Position numbers and translations under genes: made by a program. Under the pieces are notes generated by a model. That model ran no database searches. It saw nothing but the letters and a program-made list of their open reading frames with translations, and was not told where the DNA came from. Below are positions 48,262-57,847 of a DNA stretch of 64,000 nucleotides, in pieces (position 1 is the first letter of the stretch; each line of letters begins with the position of its first letter). Source of the stretch: Desulforadius tongensis (GTDB lineage: Bacteria > Bacillota > Desulfotomaculia > Desulfotomaculales > Desulfohalotomaculaceae); contig NZ_JAFBCW010000005.1 of NCBI RefSeq assembly GCF_016907915.1, forward strand, positions 45,981-109,980, in the 5' to 3' direction.

Positions 48262-50660
48262 AAAAAGGAGCAGTAAGTTTATGCATGATAGTAAAAAATG
48301 AACAGCACAACCTGGCCAGGTGTTTGAACAGTATCAGGGATTACGTTGATGAAATAGTCATTGTTGATACCGGTTCCACCGACAGTACGGTGGAAATTGC
48401 TAAAGGCTTTGGAGCCAGGGTAATTGAGGAACCATGGCGGGATAATTTTAGCCGGGCCCGCAATACCGGCTTGGAACATGCCGGCGGCGATTGGATATTA
48501 TTTTTGGATGCCGACGAGGAAGTGCTGCCGGGTAACCGGCAGTATTTGAGAAACCTCGGGGACAGCCGGTTTGACGGTTACTTTCTGCAGATTATAAATG
48601 TCAATGACGATGGCAGCATTGTCAGGCAGCCGGCTCTGCGGCTGTTTAGAAATCACCCCCGGCATCGGTTTAAAGGGGCCATTCATGAGCAGATTATACA
48701 ATCGATATTTGCAAACAATCCCGGTGCCCGGATGGCTAATCTGGACATAAAAATAAAACATTACGGCTACCAGGGTAAACTTGTTAACCGGCAGGATAAA
48801 ATTAAAAGGAACCTCACCATTTTACAAAAGCAGTATGATAAAGGAGAGATTGACGGTTTCCTCTTATACAACCTGGGCAGCGAGTACATTAGAATAGGTG
48901 AATTGGAAAAAGCGCTTCATTACTTCCGGCAGGCGGAATCCCTTACTCCCCCTGAAATCAGTTACAACCACCTGCTGGGCAAGAAAAAAATTCAAACCTT
49001 GATTTTGTTAAATGAATACCGGGCGGCATTGGAGTCTATAGATAAATATCTGGATTTATACCCCGATTATACTGATTTGTGGTTTTTGAAGGCTGTACTT
49101 TATTACCGTAAAGCCATGTACCCGGAAGCGCTGCAGCTGTACCAGAAGTGCTTGGAATTGGGAGAACCGCCGTCATGCTATGTATCGGAGAATGGTGTCG
49201 GTTCTTATAAGGCTCAAAATGCCATTAGGCAGATCAAGGCTTTAATTGCCGCTGACAGTAAAAAGAAGACTGCCCCTTCCGGTATCAGCCTGTGTATGAT
49301 TGTGTGCAACGAAGAGAAAAATTTGGCCCGGTGCTTAAACAGTGTACATAACCTGGTTGATGAAATTATCATTGTGGATACCGGTTCGGTGGATAATACC
49401 GCCCGGGTGGCCCGGTCATACGGGGCTCTGGTGTATGACTTTCCCTGGGATGGTAATTTTTCTGCCGCCAGAAACTTTTCTTTAAGCCTGGCCACCGGCC
49501 GCTGGATTTTGGTGCTGGATGCCGATGAAGAATTGAGGATTGAAGAGCACTCTCTGCTGCGTGAAACCGTTGCCGGGGCACAAAACTGCCAGGGGTTTTA
49601 TTTGAAAGTGGTAAATTATTTTAGCCCCGCTGATGACGATGACTATGTTATTGATGCCGTGTGCCGGTTATTTAGAAATAAACCGGAATTTAAATTTCAG
49701 GGCCGCCTGCACGAGGAAATTGCTCAATCAATAATCACTCACTGCGGAGCGGACAGCATTTTACCGGCAGAAATTCATATTGATCACCGGGGATATTTGC
49801 AGAAGCCGGTGGTGGCCAGGAAAAACCGCAGGAATATAACGATACTTAATTTCCAACTGCAGGAACACCCCGGTGCCTATACCCTTTATGCCCTGGGAAC
49901 GGAGCTTTTCCAGCAGGGCGATTACAGGGGTGCCCTGGAGCAGTATAATAAAGCGCTGGACCGGTTAAAGGATGGTGAGGCTTTATCTGATCTGTACTTT
50001 AAAGCTGCGGTGTGTCATTTGGAATTAAAACAGTACCGGCAGGGATTGGAAGTGCTGCAGAGGGGACAGCGGCTTTTCCCCGATTTTACCGGTCTTTGGT
50101 ATCTGCAGGGCGTGATGGAGTTTCAGCAAAACCTGCTGCAGCAGGCCCGGAAAACATGGGAAACCGCCCTGGCCATGGGGGATCCTCCCTGGTATCGTTA
50201 TACTTTTCCCCACGGCATCGGGACATTTCGCACTGCCGCCGCCCTGGCCGGCTGCCTGGAAAAAATGAATTTACCGGAGCAGGCAGAAACACTGCTGGCC
50301 GGCTATATTGATAAAAAAGAGGGACTGGGTTCGGTAATTCTACCTTACTGCAGAGTTTTAGTTAATAAGTACGGTGCCGCCGGGTGCTTGGAAAAAATTA
50401 AAGCTAAAAACATGCCCACCTGTTTCAGGGAAAGTTTTTTGCTGGCCGACGCCTTTGTCAGGCTGGAACAATATGATGCGGCGCAGGTTTTTATAATTAA
50501 ATGCCTGGAATTTTTAAAACAGCGGCCGCAGCCGCAGCAGTTTCTTCAGCTGGCCGGTTTACAGCTGGGGCTGGCCGGCAGGCACTGCAGCCGGGGAATA
50601 GAAACCGCCGGTTTATCCCCGGTTTTATCCGCATTAAAGCAAAAAATTTTTTCAGCATAA
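48258..50660 (+). CDS. Double-domain GT2 glycosyltransferase with TPR repeats
   Basis: An 800-residue protein that repeats the GT2-TPR plan twice. GT domain 1 (about 1-190) has VSLCMIVKNEQHNLARCLNS, VDTGSTDSTVEIA and FLDADEE; TPRs follow. GT domain 2 begins near residue 340 with ISLCMIVCNEEKNLARCLNS, VDTGSVDNTARVA and VLDADEE, followed by more TPRs. Both domains keep the DxD motif and the RLFRN...HEE(Q)I and HYGY/HRGY blocks, so both may be active. The TTG start overlaps the previous stop (TTGA) with GAGGGGAGAG upstream. Repeated domains suggest internal duplication, and possibly sequential addition of two sugars or two sites. Confidence 0.87.
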   Translation: MKKGAVSLCMIVKNEQHNLARCLNSIRDYVDEIVIVDTGSTDSTVEIAKGFGARVIEEPWRDNFSRARNTGLEHAGGDWILFLDADEEVLPGNRQYLRNLGDSRFDGYFLQIINVNDDGSIVRQPALRLFRNHPRHRFKGAIHEQIIQSIFANNPGARMANLDIKIKHYGYQGKLVNRQDKIKRNLTILQKQYDKGEIDGFLLYNLGSEYIRIGELEKALHYFRQAESLTPPEISYNHLLGKKKIQTLILLNEYRAALESIDKYLDLYPDYTDLWFLKAVLYYRKAMYPEALQLYQKCLELGEPPSCYVSENGVGSYKAQNAIRQIKALIAADSKKKTAPSGISLCMIVCNEEKNLARCLNSVHNLVDEIIIVDTGSVDNTARVARSYGALVYDFPWDGNFSAARNFSLSLATGRWILVLDADEELRIEEHSLLRETVAGAQNCQGFYLKVVNYFSPADDDDYVIDAVCRLFRNKPEFKFQGRLHEEIAQSIITHCGADSILPAEIHIDHRGYLQKPVVARKNRRNITILNFQLQEHPGAYTLYALGTELFQQGDYRGALEQYNKALDRLKDGEALSDLYFKAAVCHLELKQYRQGLEVLQRGQRLFPDFTGLWYLQGVMEFQQNLLQQARKTWETALAMGDPPWYRYTFPHGIGTFRTAAALAGCLEKMNLPEQAETLLAGYIDKKEGLGSVILPYCRVLVNKYGAAGCLEKIKAKNMPTCFRESFLLADAFVRLEQYDAAQVFIIKCLEFLKQRPQPQQFLQLAGLQLGLAGRHCSRGIETAGLSPVLSALKQKIFSA

Positions 50661-50691
50661 TTTCGGCAGCGCATGGGAGGGATGAAAATTA

Positions 50692-52634
50692 ATGGATGAA
50701 GTGAAAATCCTGGGTTTTATAAAAATAAACTCTGAGCGGCGATGGATTGCCAAATGTTTGAGAGAAACATCTAAACTATGCCGGCGGATTTTAGTTATTG
50801 ACCCCAGGTACCACCACCATACGGCAGAAATTTGTAAGCAATTTAATACAGCGCGTTACTGTGTATATGGGGGAGAAAATGATAAGGAACCGGAGCACTG
50901 GATGGCGGAAGAGAAAGCAGATTGGTTTTTGTTTTTAAATGGTGATGAGGTGCTGGAAGAAGGCGGGGCGGAAACCCTTAGGGAGGGGCTGTCCAAACTG
51001 GACCCCAGGGACCCGGTGTACTCTTTTTTTTACCTGCGGGTGCTATTTTTTGGAATGACCCGGAATACTACCGGATAGACAAAACCCTCGGGGACATATG
51101 GGTTCCCCGGCTGCTTACATCCAGGGGAGAGCATCTGCCGGCCGCTGCCGGTGATAAAAGCATCTATGCTTATAATCTTCCGGTTAACCTGCGGGGCAAA
51201 GGGCGGAAAATAGATGTTTGTATAAAAAATTACCGCTACCTGTATGCCGGCGGCAGGCAGAAGTATAAATTAAATTTAAATGAACCGGTACACAAAGACT
51301 TGTTTAATGAAAATGGTATTCAGCTGGTTAAATGGAATGACAGCCGGCGAGAAAAAAAGAATTTTTATTTTACCAAAGCGGTAAGCTGTTCCCAGCGGCA
51401 TTATTTAGAAATAACGCGCCTAGTACCGGAAAAAGCAAAAAAAATATTAACTGCCGGCTGCAGCCAGGGAGATTTGGCCGGGATATTAAAGGAGCAGGAT
51501 AAGCGGAGAGAAGTGGTGGGTATTGAGCTGGATCCCATGTTTGCCGCACGGTCATTAAATAAATTTGATTACCTGCTGGTGGGTAATATTGAAAACATGG
51601 AACTAAAATTTCCCACCGGATACTTTGATTGTATCATCCTCAATAATGTACTGGAAAAACTGTTAACCCCCCGGGATACATTATTACATATGAAAAAATT
51701 TATCCGTTCCGGGGGATGCCTGGTTTTAAATGTCAGCAACGTAAGAAATATTAATATTATCAATCAACTGGTCACAAAGGGCAGCTGGCTTTACCGGCCG
51801 GAACAAATAAGGTTTTTCAGCGCCGGTGATATTAAAAGGATGCTTGTTTCGGTTAATATGACCCCGGAAACCATAGATTATATAAAAGACTCCCACATAC
51901 CGGAACCGGTTCCGGAAAATAAAATACTGCCTCAAAACCTTACTGCGGATGATATAAATGAACTGCAGGCGAAAGGATTTGTAATTAGAGCGATGCCCTG
52001 CATACCCCTTTCTCCATCCAAAGAACTGACCTCCATTATTGTTGTGTCCTGCCAACCGGGGCCGGCCGGCTGCCTGGAAAGTATCCAGCGCTGTACCCCG
52101 GAGGACCATGAAATAATTATTATAGATAACGGTTCCGGAAATGATACCATCAAAACTTTGGCCGGTAAAAAGAACACCCGGGTTTTTCGCGTTGACAGCA
52201 GTGATTTTAATTATGCCGCTGCTTGTAATTTAGGTATCTCTGTGGCCAGGGGCAGGTATATATGTTTGCTGAGGCCGGAGGCCACCGTGTTTCCGGGCTG
52301 GCTCACCCATTTAATATACCATTTGGAAAACAACCCGGATGTACTGGCGGTGGGCCCGGCTGATGAACAAGTGGAGGGAATAAATACCCTGTCCGGACTG
52401 GAGAGTTTTGCCCACACCAGGCGCATTAGTAATTGGCAGAAAGCCAGTGAAACAGATTCACTGGGGGAAGGGTGCATCCTATTGAAGAATAAAGTGAAAG
52501 AAATTATTGGGGTCTTAAATGCGGGTTTACCTGCCGTCCAGGATGCGGTCAGCGATTACTGCCGGCGTATTAAACGGGCCGGTTATAAACTTTTACTGGC
52601 CGATGACGTGTATATACATAAAGGGCGTTATTAA
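50692..52634 (+). pseudogene. GT-like / methyltransferase / GT2 fusion protein, frame interrupted in a T run
   Basis: The ATG at 50692 (GGGAGGG upstream) begins a divergent GT-A domain (VKILGFIKINSERRWIAKCL, ILVIDPRYHHHTAEI, FLFLNGDEVLEE) whose frame stops at 51078. One added T in the six-T run at 51046-51051 joins it without further stops to WNDPEYYRIDKTLGDIWVPR and the rest, to 52634. The joined protein of about 647 residues continues with a class I SAM-methyltransferase-like domain (AKKILTAGCSQGDLAGILKE, VVGIELDP, FDCIILNNVLEKL) and a C-terminal GT2 domain (LTSIIVVSCQ, IIIDNGSGNDTI, FNYAAACNLGISVARGRYIC). The first domain lacks a proper DxD. If the frame break is real, the part from about 51300 could still be translated. 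Confidence 0.78.
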
Positions 52635-52638
52635 CGCC
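52622..52638. other. Short hairpin at the convergent gene ends
   Basis: GGGCGTTA-TAACGCCC over the stop of the upstream gene, between convergent genes ending at 52634 (+) and 52643 (-). No long T tract is present. Confidence 0.4.
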
Positions 52639-52642
52639 CCTG

Positions 52643-53512
52643 CTAAAGCTGTTTTAGCAGTTGTTCCGTTAACTGCTTGAAATGCATGTTGTCTTGATAT
52701 ATGGCACTGAGTTCCATTAAGCCTTTCACACCGTACTGGTATATTAATCCCCGTAAATTTTTATCAAAGGATTCATGCCTGTCAGGCAGCGCTGTCCTTT
52801 GGGCCAGCGTGGCGTGATATACCCTGACCTTCATACAGCATTTGGGCTTCCAATTATGTTTCAGTCCCACATAATACCTGTATCCCAGCAGCAGACTGTC
52901 GTCTTCATATCCCTGCTTTGCTTTTAAAAAACGCGTATCGTACCCGCCCACCGCCTTTAATATTTCCGACCTGTGCAGAACCGGGTGTACGAACCCCTCC
53001 ATTACCGCATCAAAGGTAAGGGTGGGCAGCAATTTATTCATTTTTTCAATGTCATTCAGCGGTACATTTGAAATCGAAGTTTTTTGCCTGGCCTCCGGGT
53101 GCAGTTCTCCCCGGGAGGTTAATATGGCCGGGCAGACCATCGGTTCCTCCCGGTGGGTATGTAAAAAATCAACTAACTTTTCAACCCACCCGTTGGGGAA
53201 AATCATATCTACATGGATTTCAGAAATATATTGAACATCTGGGTGCCGGTTCCAAATATAGTGGAAACAGGCCGTTCTGGCCGGTGCAATGCCGATATTA
53301 TTTCCGCTGCCTAAGATGTGCACATTGAGGTTAAATTTTTTTAAATAACCTTTTAATTCTTCATTGGATAAACAGCCCTGGTTGAATAAAATAACCAGAG
53401 CCTTGGGACTGCTGTTGGCTAAACTTGTAAAACACATATCGGCCATGGTCATATCGCTTTCATTTCTAATTAAAAAGGGTAGGGTATGGGCCGCATTATT
53501 GATAGGGATCAC
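52643..53512 (-). CDS. GT2-like glycosyltransferase
   Basis: A 289-residue GT-A protein. It has PKALVILFNQGCLSNEELKG, LGSGNNIGIAPARTACFHYI, the metal-site-like SEIHVDMIFPNGWVEKLVDF, VCPAILTSRGEL and FVHPVLHRSEILKAVGGYDT followed by GYEDDSLLLGYRYY. This is a glycosyltransferase without TPR repeats, unlike its neighbours. The start is uncertain: the GTG at 53512 partly overlaps its own AAGGTGAT ribosome-site-like sequence, a stop codon lies two codons further upstream, and a good AAGGAGG at about 53547 is not followed by a start in this frame. The true start may be internal. It is transcribed divergently from 53667. Confidence 0.75.
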   Translation of the reverse strand: MIPINNAAHTLPFLIRNESDMTMADMCFTSLANSSPKALVILFNQGCLSNEELKGYLKKFNLNVHILGSGNNIGIAPARTACFHYIWNRHPDVQYISEIHVDMIFPNGWVEKLVDFLHTHREEPMVCPAILTSRGELHPEARQKTSISNVPLNDIEKMNKLLPTLTFDAVMEGFVHPVLHRSEILKAVGGYDTRFLKAKQGYEDDSLLLGYRYYVGLKHNWKPKCCMKVRVYHATLAQRTALPDRHESFDKNLRGLIYQYGVKGLMELSAIYQDNMHFKQLTEQLLKQL

Positions 53513-53666
53513 CTTCTATCTATTTTGAAAAATGTTATCCTGCTGCCTCCTTATTTTCTCATTATATGTACGGCAGAATAAATTCGTTATTAACAATATG
53601 GTTGTTTTACACATAACATAGGCCAAAGAATAAATTTCTAACTGGGGATTTTAAGGAGGGAATAAT

Positions 53667-55220
53667 TTGGCAGATTATAAGGTATTAGCAGGCAGTGCCG
53701 TGCGTCAAAAGCCGGGAATACTGTCTGAGTTTCTTCAATCGCTGCTTGAGCTTGATACTGCCGGTATAACCGTAGACTTTATGTTTGTTAATGACAATGA
53801 ACTGGAAAAATCAGAGGAACTGCTGAAAAACTTTAATCCCCCCCGCTCCCGGGTGCACATTATTGAAGGGGATAAAACAGACACCTACACCTGCGATGAA
53901 AAAAAGCATCAATGGAAAGAAACCCTCATATGGAAAGTGGCGGATTACAAAGATAGAATTATTAGTTATGCCCGGGAAAAAAATTATGACTTTTTGTTTT
54001 TAATTGACTCGGACCTGGTACTTCATCCCCGCACCCTTGTACACCTTATCTCTACCGGCAGGGATATTATTTCCGAAATTTTTTGGACCAAATGGAACCC
54101 TGAACTGCCTCCGCTGCCCCAGGTGTGGGTAACGGATCAATATAATCTGTACCATAAACATAGAAACCAGCAGCTGACCCAGGAAGAGATAAACAGCAGG
54201 ATAAATGGTTATTTAAACTGCTTGAAAATTCCCGGCGTGTATGAAGTGGGAGGCCTGGGGGCCTGTACTCTGATAAGCAAAAAGGCCTTACAGGCGGGGG
54301 TTAGTTATAAAGAGATCAAAAACCTCAGTTTTTGGGGAGAAGACAGGCATTTTTGCATCAGGGCATCCGCCCTGGGTTTTAAATTATACGTTGATACCCA
54401 CTACCCTGCCTATCACATTTACAGGGAATCGGAACTGGAAGGGGTTGCCGGTTATAAAAACTGGTGCCGGAAAAGGCTGTTTAATACCGGCGGCGCATCA
54501 CTGCGCAGCAGGACAAAGTCGGAAAACAATAAGCTCACTCTTTCCATGCTGGTCAGAAATGAGGCCGGTAGGTACCTGCCCCAGGTACTGAAACACGCGG
54601 CGGAATATATTGATGAAGCGGTAATTTTAGACGATGCCAGTGAAGACGATACAGCGGCGGTATGCAGGGAAATATTAAAAGATATTCCCCTGACACTGGT
54701 ATCAAATAAAACACCGGGTTTTGACAATGAAATACAGCTGCGCAAACAGCAGTGGGAGCTGACGGTCAGTACCGGGCCCGATTGGATATTGTGCTTGGAT
54801 GCCGATGAAATCTTTGAAGACAGGGTTAAAAACGAAATAAGGCTGCTGATTAACCAGCCCTATTATGATTATTTTGCTTTTCGGTTGTATGACTTTTGGG
54901 ATGCCCACCATTACCGGGAAGATACCTATTGGCAGGCTCACAAGTTTTACCGCCCTTTTTTAATTAGATACCAGCCCAATTTTAACTACCTGTGGAAAGA
55001 AACATCCCTGCACTGCGGGCGCCTGCCGGCCAATATTATTGAATTACCCGGTGCGCTGAGCCGGTTAAGGATTAAACATTTTGGCTGGGCGGATGTAAAA
55101 GACCGGGTTGATAAGTATCAAAGATATATGCGGCTGGATCCCGGGGGTAAACATGGTATTATCCAGCAGTACCAATCCATTTTGGATCCCAACCCCCGGT
55201 TGATTAAATGGGAAGAGTAA
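53667..55220 (+). CDS. Two-domain glycosyltransferase
   Basis: A 517-residue protein with a TTG start 6 bases after AAGGAGGG. The first domain (about 1-280) is of the kind with VDFMFVNDNELEKSEELLKN, FLFLIDSDLVLHPRTLVHLI, IISEIFWTKW, GGLGACTLISKKALQAGVSY and FWGEDRHFCIRASALGFKLY, with the DSD metal motif. The second (about 285-517) is GT2: NKLTLSMLVRNEAGRYLPQV, LDDASEDDTAAVC, WILCLDADEIFEDRV and YWQAHKFYRPF. No TPR part follows. It sits in the middle of the glycosyltransferase cluster, on the plus strand, with a GC-rich hairpin after it. Confidence 0.85.
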   Translation: MADYKVLAGSAVRQKPGILSEFLQSLLELDTAGITVDFMFVNDNELEKSEELLKNFNPPRSRVHIIEGDKTDTYTCDEKKHQWKETLIWKVADYKDRIISYAREKNYDFLFLIDSDLVLHPRTLVHLISTGRDIISEIFWTKWNPELPPLPQVWVTDQYNLYHKHRNQQLTQEEINSRINGYLNCLKIPGVYEVGGLGACTLISKKALQAGVSYKEIKNLSFWGEDRHFCIRASALGFKLYVDTHYPAYHIYRESELEGVAGYKNWCRKRLFNTGGASLRSRTKSENNKLTLSMLVRNEAGRYLPQVLKHAAEYIDEAVILDDASEDDTAAVCREILKDIPLTLVSNKTPGFDNEIQLRKQQWELTVSTGPDWILCLDADEIFEDRVKNEIRLLINQPYYDYFAFRLYDFWDAHHYREDTYWQAHKFYRPFLIRYQPNFNYLWKETSLHCGRLPANIIELPGALSRLRIKHFGWADVKDRVDKYQRYMRLDPGGKHGIIQQYQSILDPNPRLIKWEE

Positions 55221-55224
55221 TTAA

Positions 55225-55244
55225 AGGCGCGATGTAAATCGCGC
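55225..55244. terminator. Hairpin between convergent genes
   Basis: GGCGCGAT-GTAA-ATCGCGCC, 8 pairs with tetraloop, between genes ending at 55220 (+) and 55257 (-). The T tract is weak in both directions. Confidence 0.55.
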
Positions 55245-55256
55245 CCGTACTTATGT

Positions 55257-55712
55257 TTACGGACAGGTGGTATCGTCGATACAGATGATTGTTTGGGCGC
55301 ATAGGTTATTTAGTGTAAAGCTAAAGGTTACCGGCCCGGAAACACTGGTGGCAGTGGTGGTAATGGCGTTTGGGTTACAGGTGGCGGAATAGGTCATGGT
55401 AAAGGCTTCGTCGCAGCCGCAGAGGTTGACGTCAGAATCGAAGGTTATGGACCGGGATTGGTTGTTAATGTTGCAGAAAGATTCGAATGTTGTACCCTGT
55501 TCCATGTAAGCGTATTTTAACTGGGTACAGTAAGAAAAGGATATGGTTGGAAACGGGTTTGTCGTAAAGGCCACATTAAACAGTGCCACGTTGCACTCCG
55601 GGGGATGGGCCGAATCTACCGGCGTATGGGCCGGGGTGGTGCAGGTAACTGTAAAGGAATCGGTTTGATTGAGGGTTGTAATTTCCTGCACACAGATTTT
55701 TCTTATAGCCAT
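55257..55712 (-). CDS. Small Ser/Thr- and Cys-rich hypothetical protein (LCxC family B)
   Basis: Not recognised. A 151-residue minus-strand frame with a clear AAAGGAGGT ribosome site 9 bases before the ATG. The product is beta-type, rich in Thr, Ser, Asn and Cys: MAIRKICVQEITTLNQTDSF, TVTCTTPAHTPVDSAHPPEC, ISFSYCTQLKYAYMEQG, then VNLCGCDEAFTMTYSATC and an ending CIDDTTCP. It has no signal peptide or membrane segment. Its layout resembles the protein at 45656-46081. High hydroxy-amino-acid and Cys content and a position between glycosyltransferase genes make it a candidate acceptor or coat protein, which is inference. Confidence 0.7.
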   Translation of the reverse strand: MAIRKICVQEITTLNQTDSFTVTCTTPAHTPVDSAHPPECNVALFNVAFTTNPFPTISFSYCTQLKYAYMEQGTTFESFCNINNQSRSITFDSDVNLCGCDEAFTMTYSATCNPNAITTTATSVSGPVTFSFTLNNLCAQTIICIDDTTCP

Positions 55713-55855
55713 TAGTAATAACCTCCTTTATTAAAACTTATTGTATTATACTCCACATAATTACAGGTGTTACATTTTATACTATTTTTTTGGCGGCAAC
55801 TAAAAAATTTGTTTTGCATAGCATAAATAGTAATCAATATTTGGGGTGAGTTGTT

Positions 55856-57847
55856 TTGGGTGCCGTTCACAGTCCCCTGATCAGCCTGTGTATGATAGTA
55901 AAAAATGAAGAAAAAAATATCGTGCGCTGCTTAAGCAGTGTCAAAGATTATGTAAATGAAATACTGGTTTTGGATACCGGTTCCACTGATTGGACTCCCC
56001 TATTGGCCCGGGAAATGGGAGCCAAAGTTTATTTTGGACGCTGGGAAAATGATTTCAGCAAAGCCAGAAATGAAAGCAAGAAACATGCCCGGGGGGAATG
56101 GATTCTGTACCTGGATGCCGACGAGGAGATAACACCGGAAACCGGTGAAAAAATACGCCGGTTGGCAGAAAACAAGCGGGTAGAAGGATATACTTTCAGC
56201 ATCATCAATTACACCGCCAGTGATAAAAATTCACCCCAGCAGATCGGCATTAACTTGAGAATGTTTAGGAACAAACCAAACTACAGGTTTGAAGGTGCCG
56301 TGCATGAACAGATAAAGTCAAGTATCTTAAGGGAGAACCCGGCGGCCCAAATTGTACATTCCGGTTTGTCAATCCTGCACCATGGGTATTGTACCGATAA
56401 CCCCCGCCGGCAGCAGAAAACCCGGCGCAATATTGAGATACTGGAGAAAGTTTTGGCCCAAAATCCGCAGGATCACTTCAGTCATTACAACCTGGCAGTG
56501 AGTTATTATGTATCCGGCCGGCTGGAGAAAGCAAAAACCCATTATTTGTTAGCCAAAAAGTACGTTCAAAGGTCCGCCGGCTATTTGCCGGCCCTGTACC
56601 GCAATTTTGCCGTTTGTCTTTACGACCTGGCTGAATATGAAAATGCGGTTAAGTTAATTGATGAAGGTTTGTCTTTCTTTCCTGATTACCCCGACCTTTA
56701 TTACCTGCTGGGGCAGATACATGCTTCTTTAAAGCTGTATGAGCAGGCTGAAAATTACTTTAAAACCTGCTTAAAATTCACCAGAACTAACCCGCATTAT
56801 ATTACTACCAAAGGGGTGGAGAGTTTTCTCAGCCACGAACAGCTGGCGGATATTTTTTATCAAACGGGGAAATGGGATCAGGCGCTGGCTCATCAAGCAC
56901 AGGCCGTTAAAGCCGGGGCATTGTCCCGCTGCTCGGCATTGAGATTGGCCAATATGGCTAAACAGCGATTTGATGACGGGGAAGAAGTATACCGGTATCT
57001 ACTGGTTAACCTGCCCGGTTTGGGCTTAGCGGAATTAATCAAACTTATTTTTAATGCCGGGCTGTATGAACTGGTTTTAAAAAAAATTAACCTGTTACCC
57101 GGGGAGACCAAGCCGGAGATATTGCTGATAGCCGCCCAATCGGCTGTGCATCTTAAAAGGTGGGCCGAAGCGCAGGAATTTATTTCCGGCATACCAAACA
57201 CCAGCCCGGAGTATGGCCGGGCCCAGGTATTGGGCTGCTTATGCTGCTGTTTAAGTAAAGATCTGGATGGTTTGAATGGCTATATGAGAGAAGCGGGAAA
57301 AAAATATCCCTCTTTTGTAGAGTGCTGTAAACCGGTAATAGATATTTTTACAGGCCGGGGAATAACTAATGTTAAAAATATATTTTGCCCGGCTGGTATC
57401 GACTTTATCTACCGGTTAATTCATTTTGACAGCCAAAAAACCATTGCCGTTTTAAGTAATTGTTTAAACAGCAGCCAGTTTGCCGGTATATGTTATGAAT
57501 TAAGTAAAAAATTCCTTGCCGCCCAAAATTATCAATGGGCAGAAAAACTGCTGGCTTTAGCTCTTAAACAGGGCTGCCGATCTGCCAAAGGTTACCGTTT
57601 GTATGGCCAAACCTGTATTGAACAGGAAAAATATTTAGAAGGTATTTATTTTATTCGGCAGGGGTGCATAAAACAAAAAAATGATGCTGCCAATTATCTG
57701 GGCTTATTAAAAAGCGTAACCAGTTACTTTCAGCGGAGCCTAAGGAAAATGGTCGGAAAATACCCCCGGTATCACCAAGCTAAGCATCACCTATTATCAA
57801 TGGCTGCATTTAATGCCAAACTGCCGGGAAGGGAGGAACTGCTGTGA
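55856..57847 (+). CDS. GT2 glycosyltransferase with TPR repeats (SunS-like)
   Basis: A 663-residue protein with a TTG start at 55856 after GGGGTGAG. GT-A domain about 1-195: LISLCMIVKNEEKNIVRCLS, LDTGSTDWTPLLAREM, NDFSKARNESKKHARGEWIL, YLDADEEITPE, NLRMFRN, YRFEGAVHEQIKSS and LHHGY with KTRRNIEIL. The remaining roughly 460 residues are TPR-like repeats, with recognisable units such as YYVSGRLEKAKTHYLLAKKY. All expected GT motifs are intact. The 3' end overlaps the next gene (GTGA). Confidence 0.87.
   Translation: MGAVHSPLISLCMIVKNEEKNIVRCLSSVKDYVNEILVLDTGSTDWTPLLAREMGAKVYFGRWENDFSKARNESKKHARGEWILYLDADEEITPETGEKIRRLAENKRVEGYTFSIINYTASDKNSPQQIGINLRMFRNKPNYRFEGAVHEQIKSSILRENPAAQIVHSGLSILHHGYCTDNPRRQQKTRRNIEILEKVLAQNPQDHFSHYNLAVSYYVSGRLEKAKTHYLLAKKYVQRSAGYLPALYRNFAVCLYDLAEYENAVKLIDEGLSFFPDYPDLYYLLGQIHASLKLYEQAENYFKTCLKFTRTNPHYITTKGVESFLSHEQLADIFYQTGKWDQALAHQAQAVKAGALSRCSALRLANMAKQRFDDGEEVYRYLLVNLPGLGLAELIKLIFNAGLYELVLKKINLLPGETKPEILLIAAQSAVHLKRWAEAQEFISGIPNTSPEYGRAQVLGCLCCCLSKDLDGLNGYMREAGKKYPSFVECCKPVIDIFTGRGITNVKNIFCPAGIDFIYRLIHFDSQKTIAVLSNCLNSSQFAGICYELSKKFLAAQNYQWAEKLLALALKQGCRSAKGYRLYGQTCIEQEKYLEGIYFIRQGCIKQKNDAANYLGLLKSVTSYFQRSLRKMVGKYPRYHQAKHHLLSMAAFNAKLPGREELL

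Noticed and set aside
53022..53328. Plus-strand frames within the glycosyltransferase at 52643-53512
   Set aside because: Shadow frames with no start signals.
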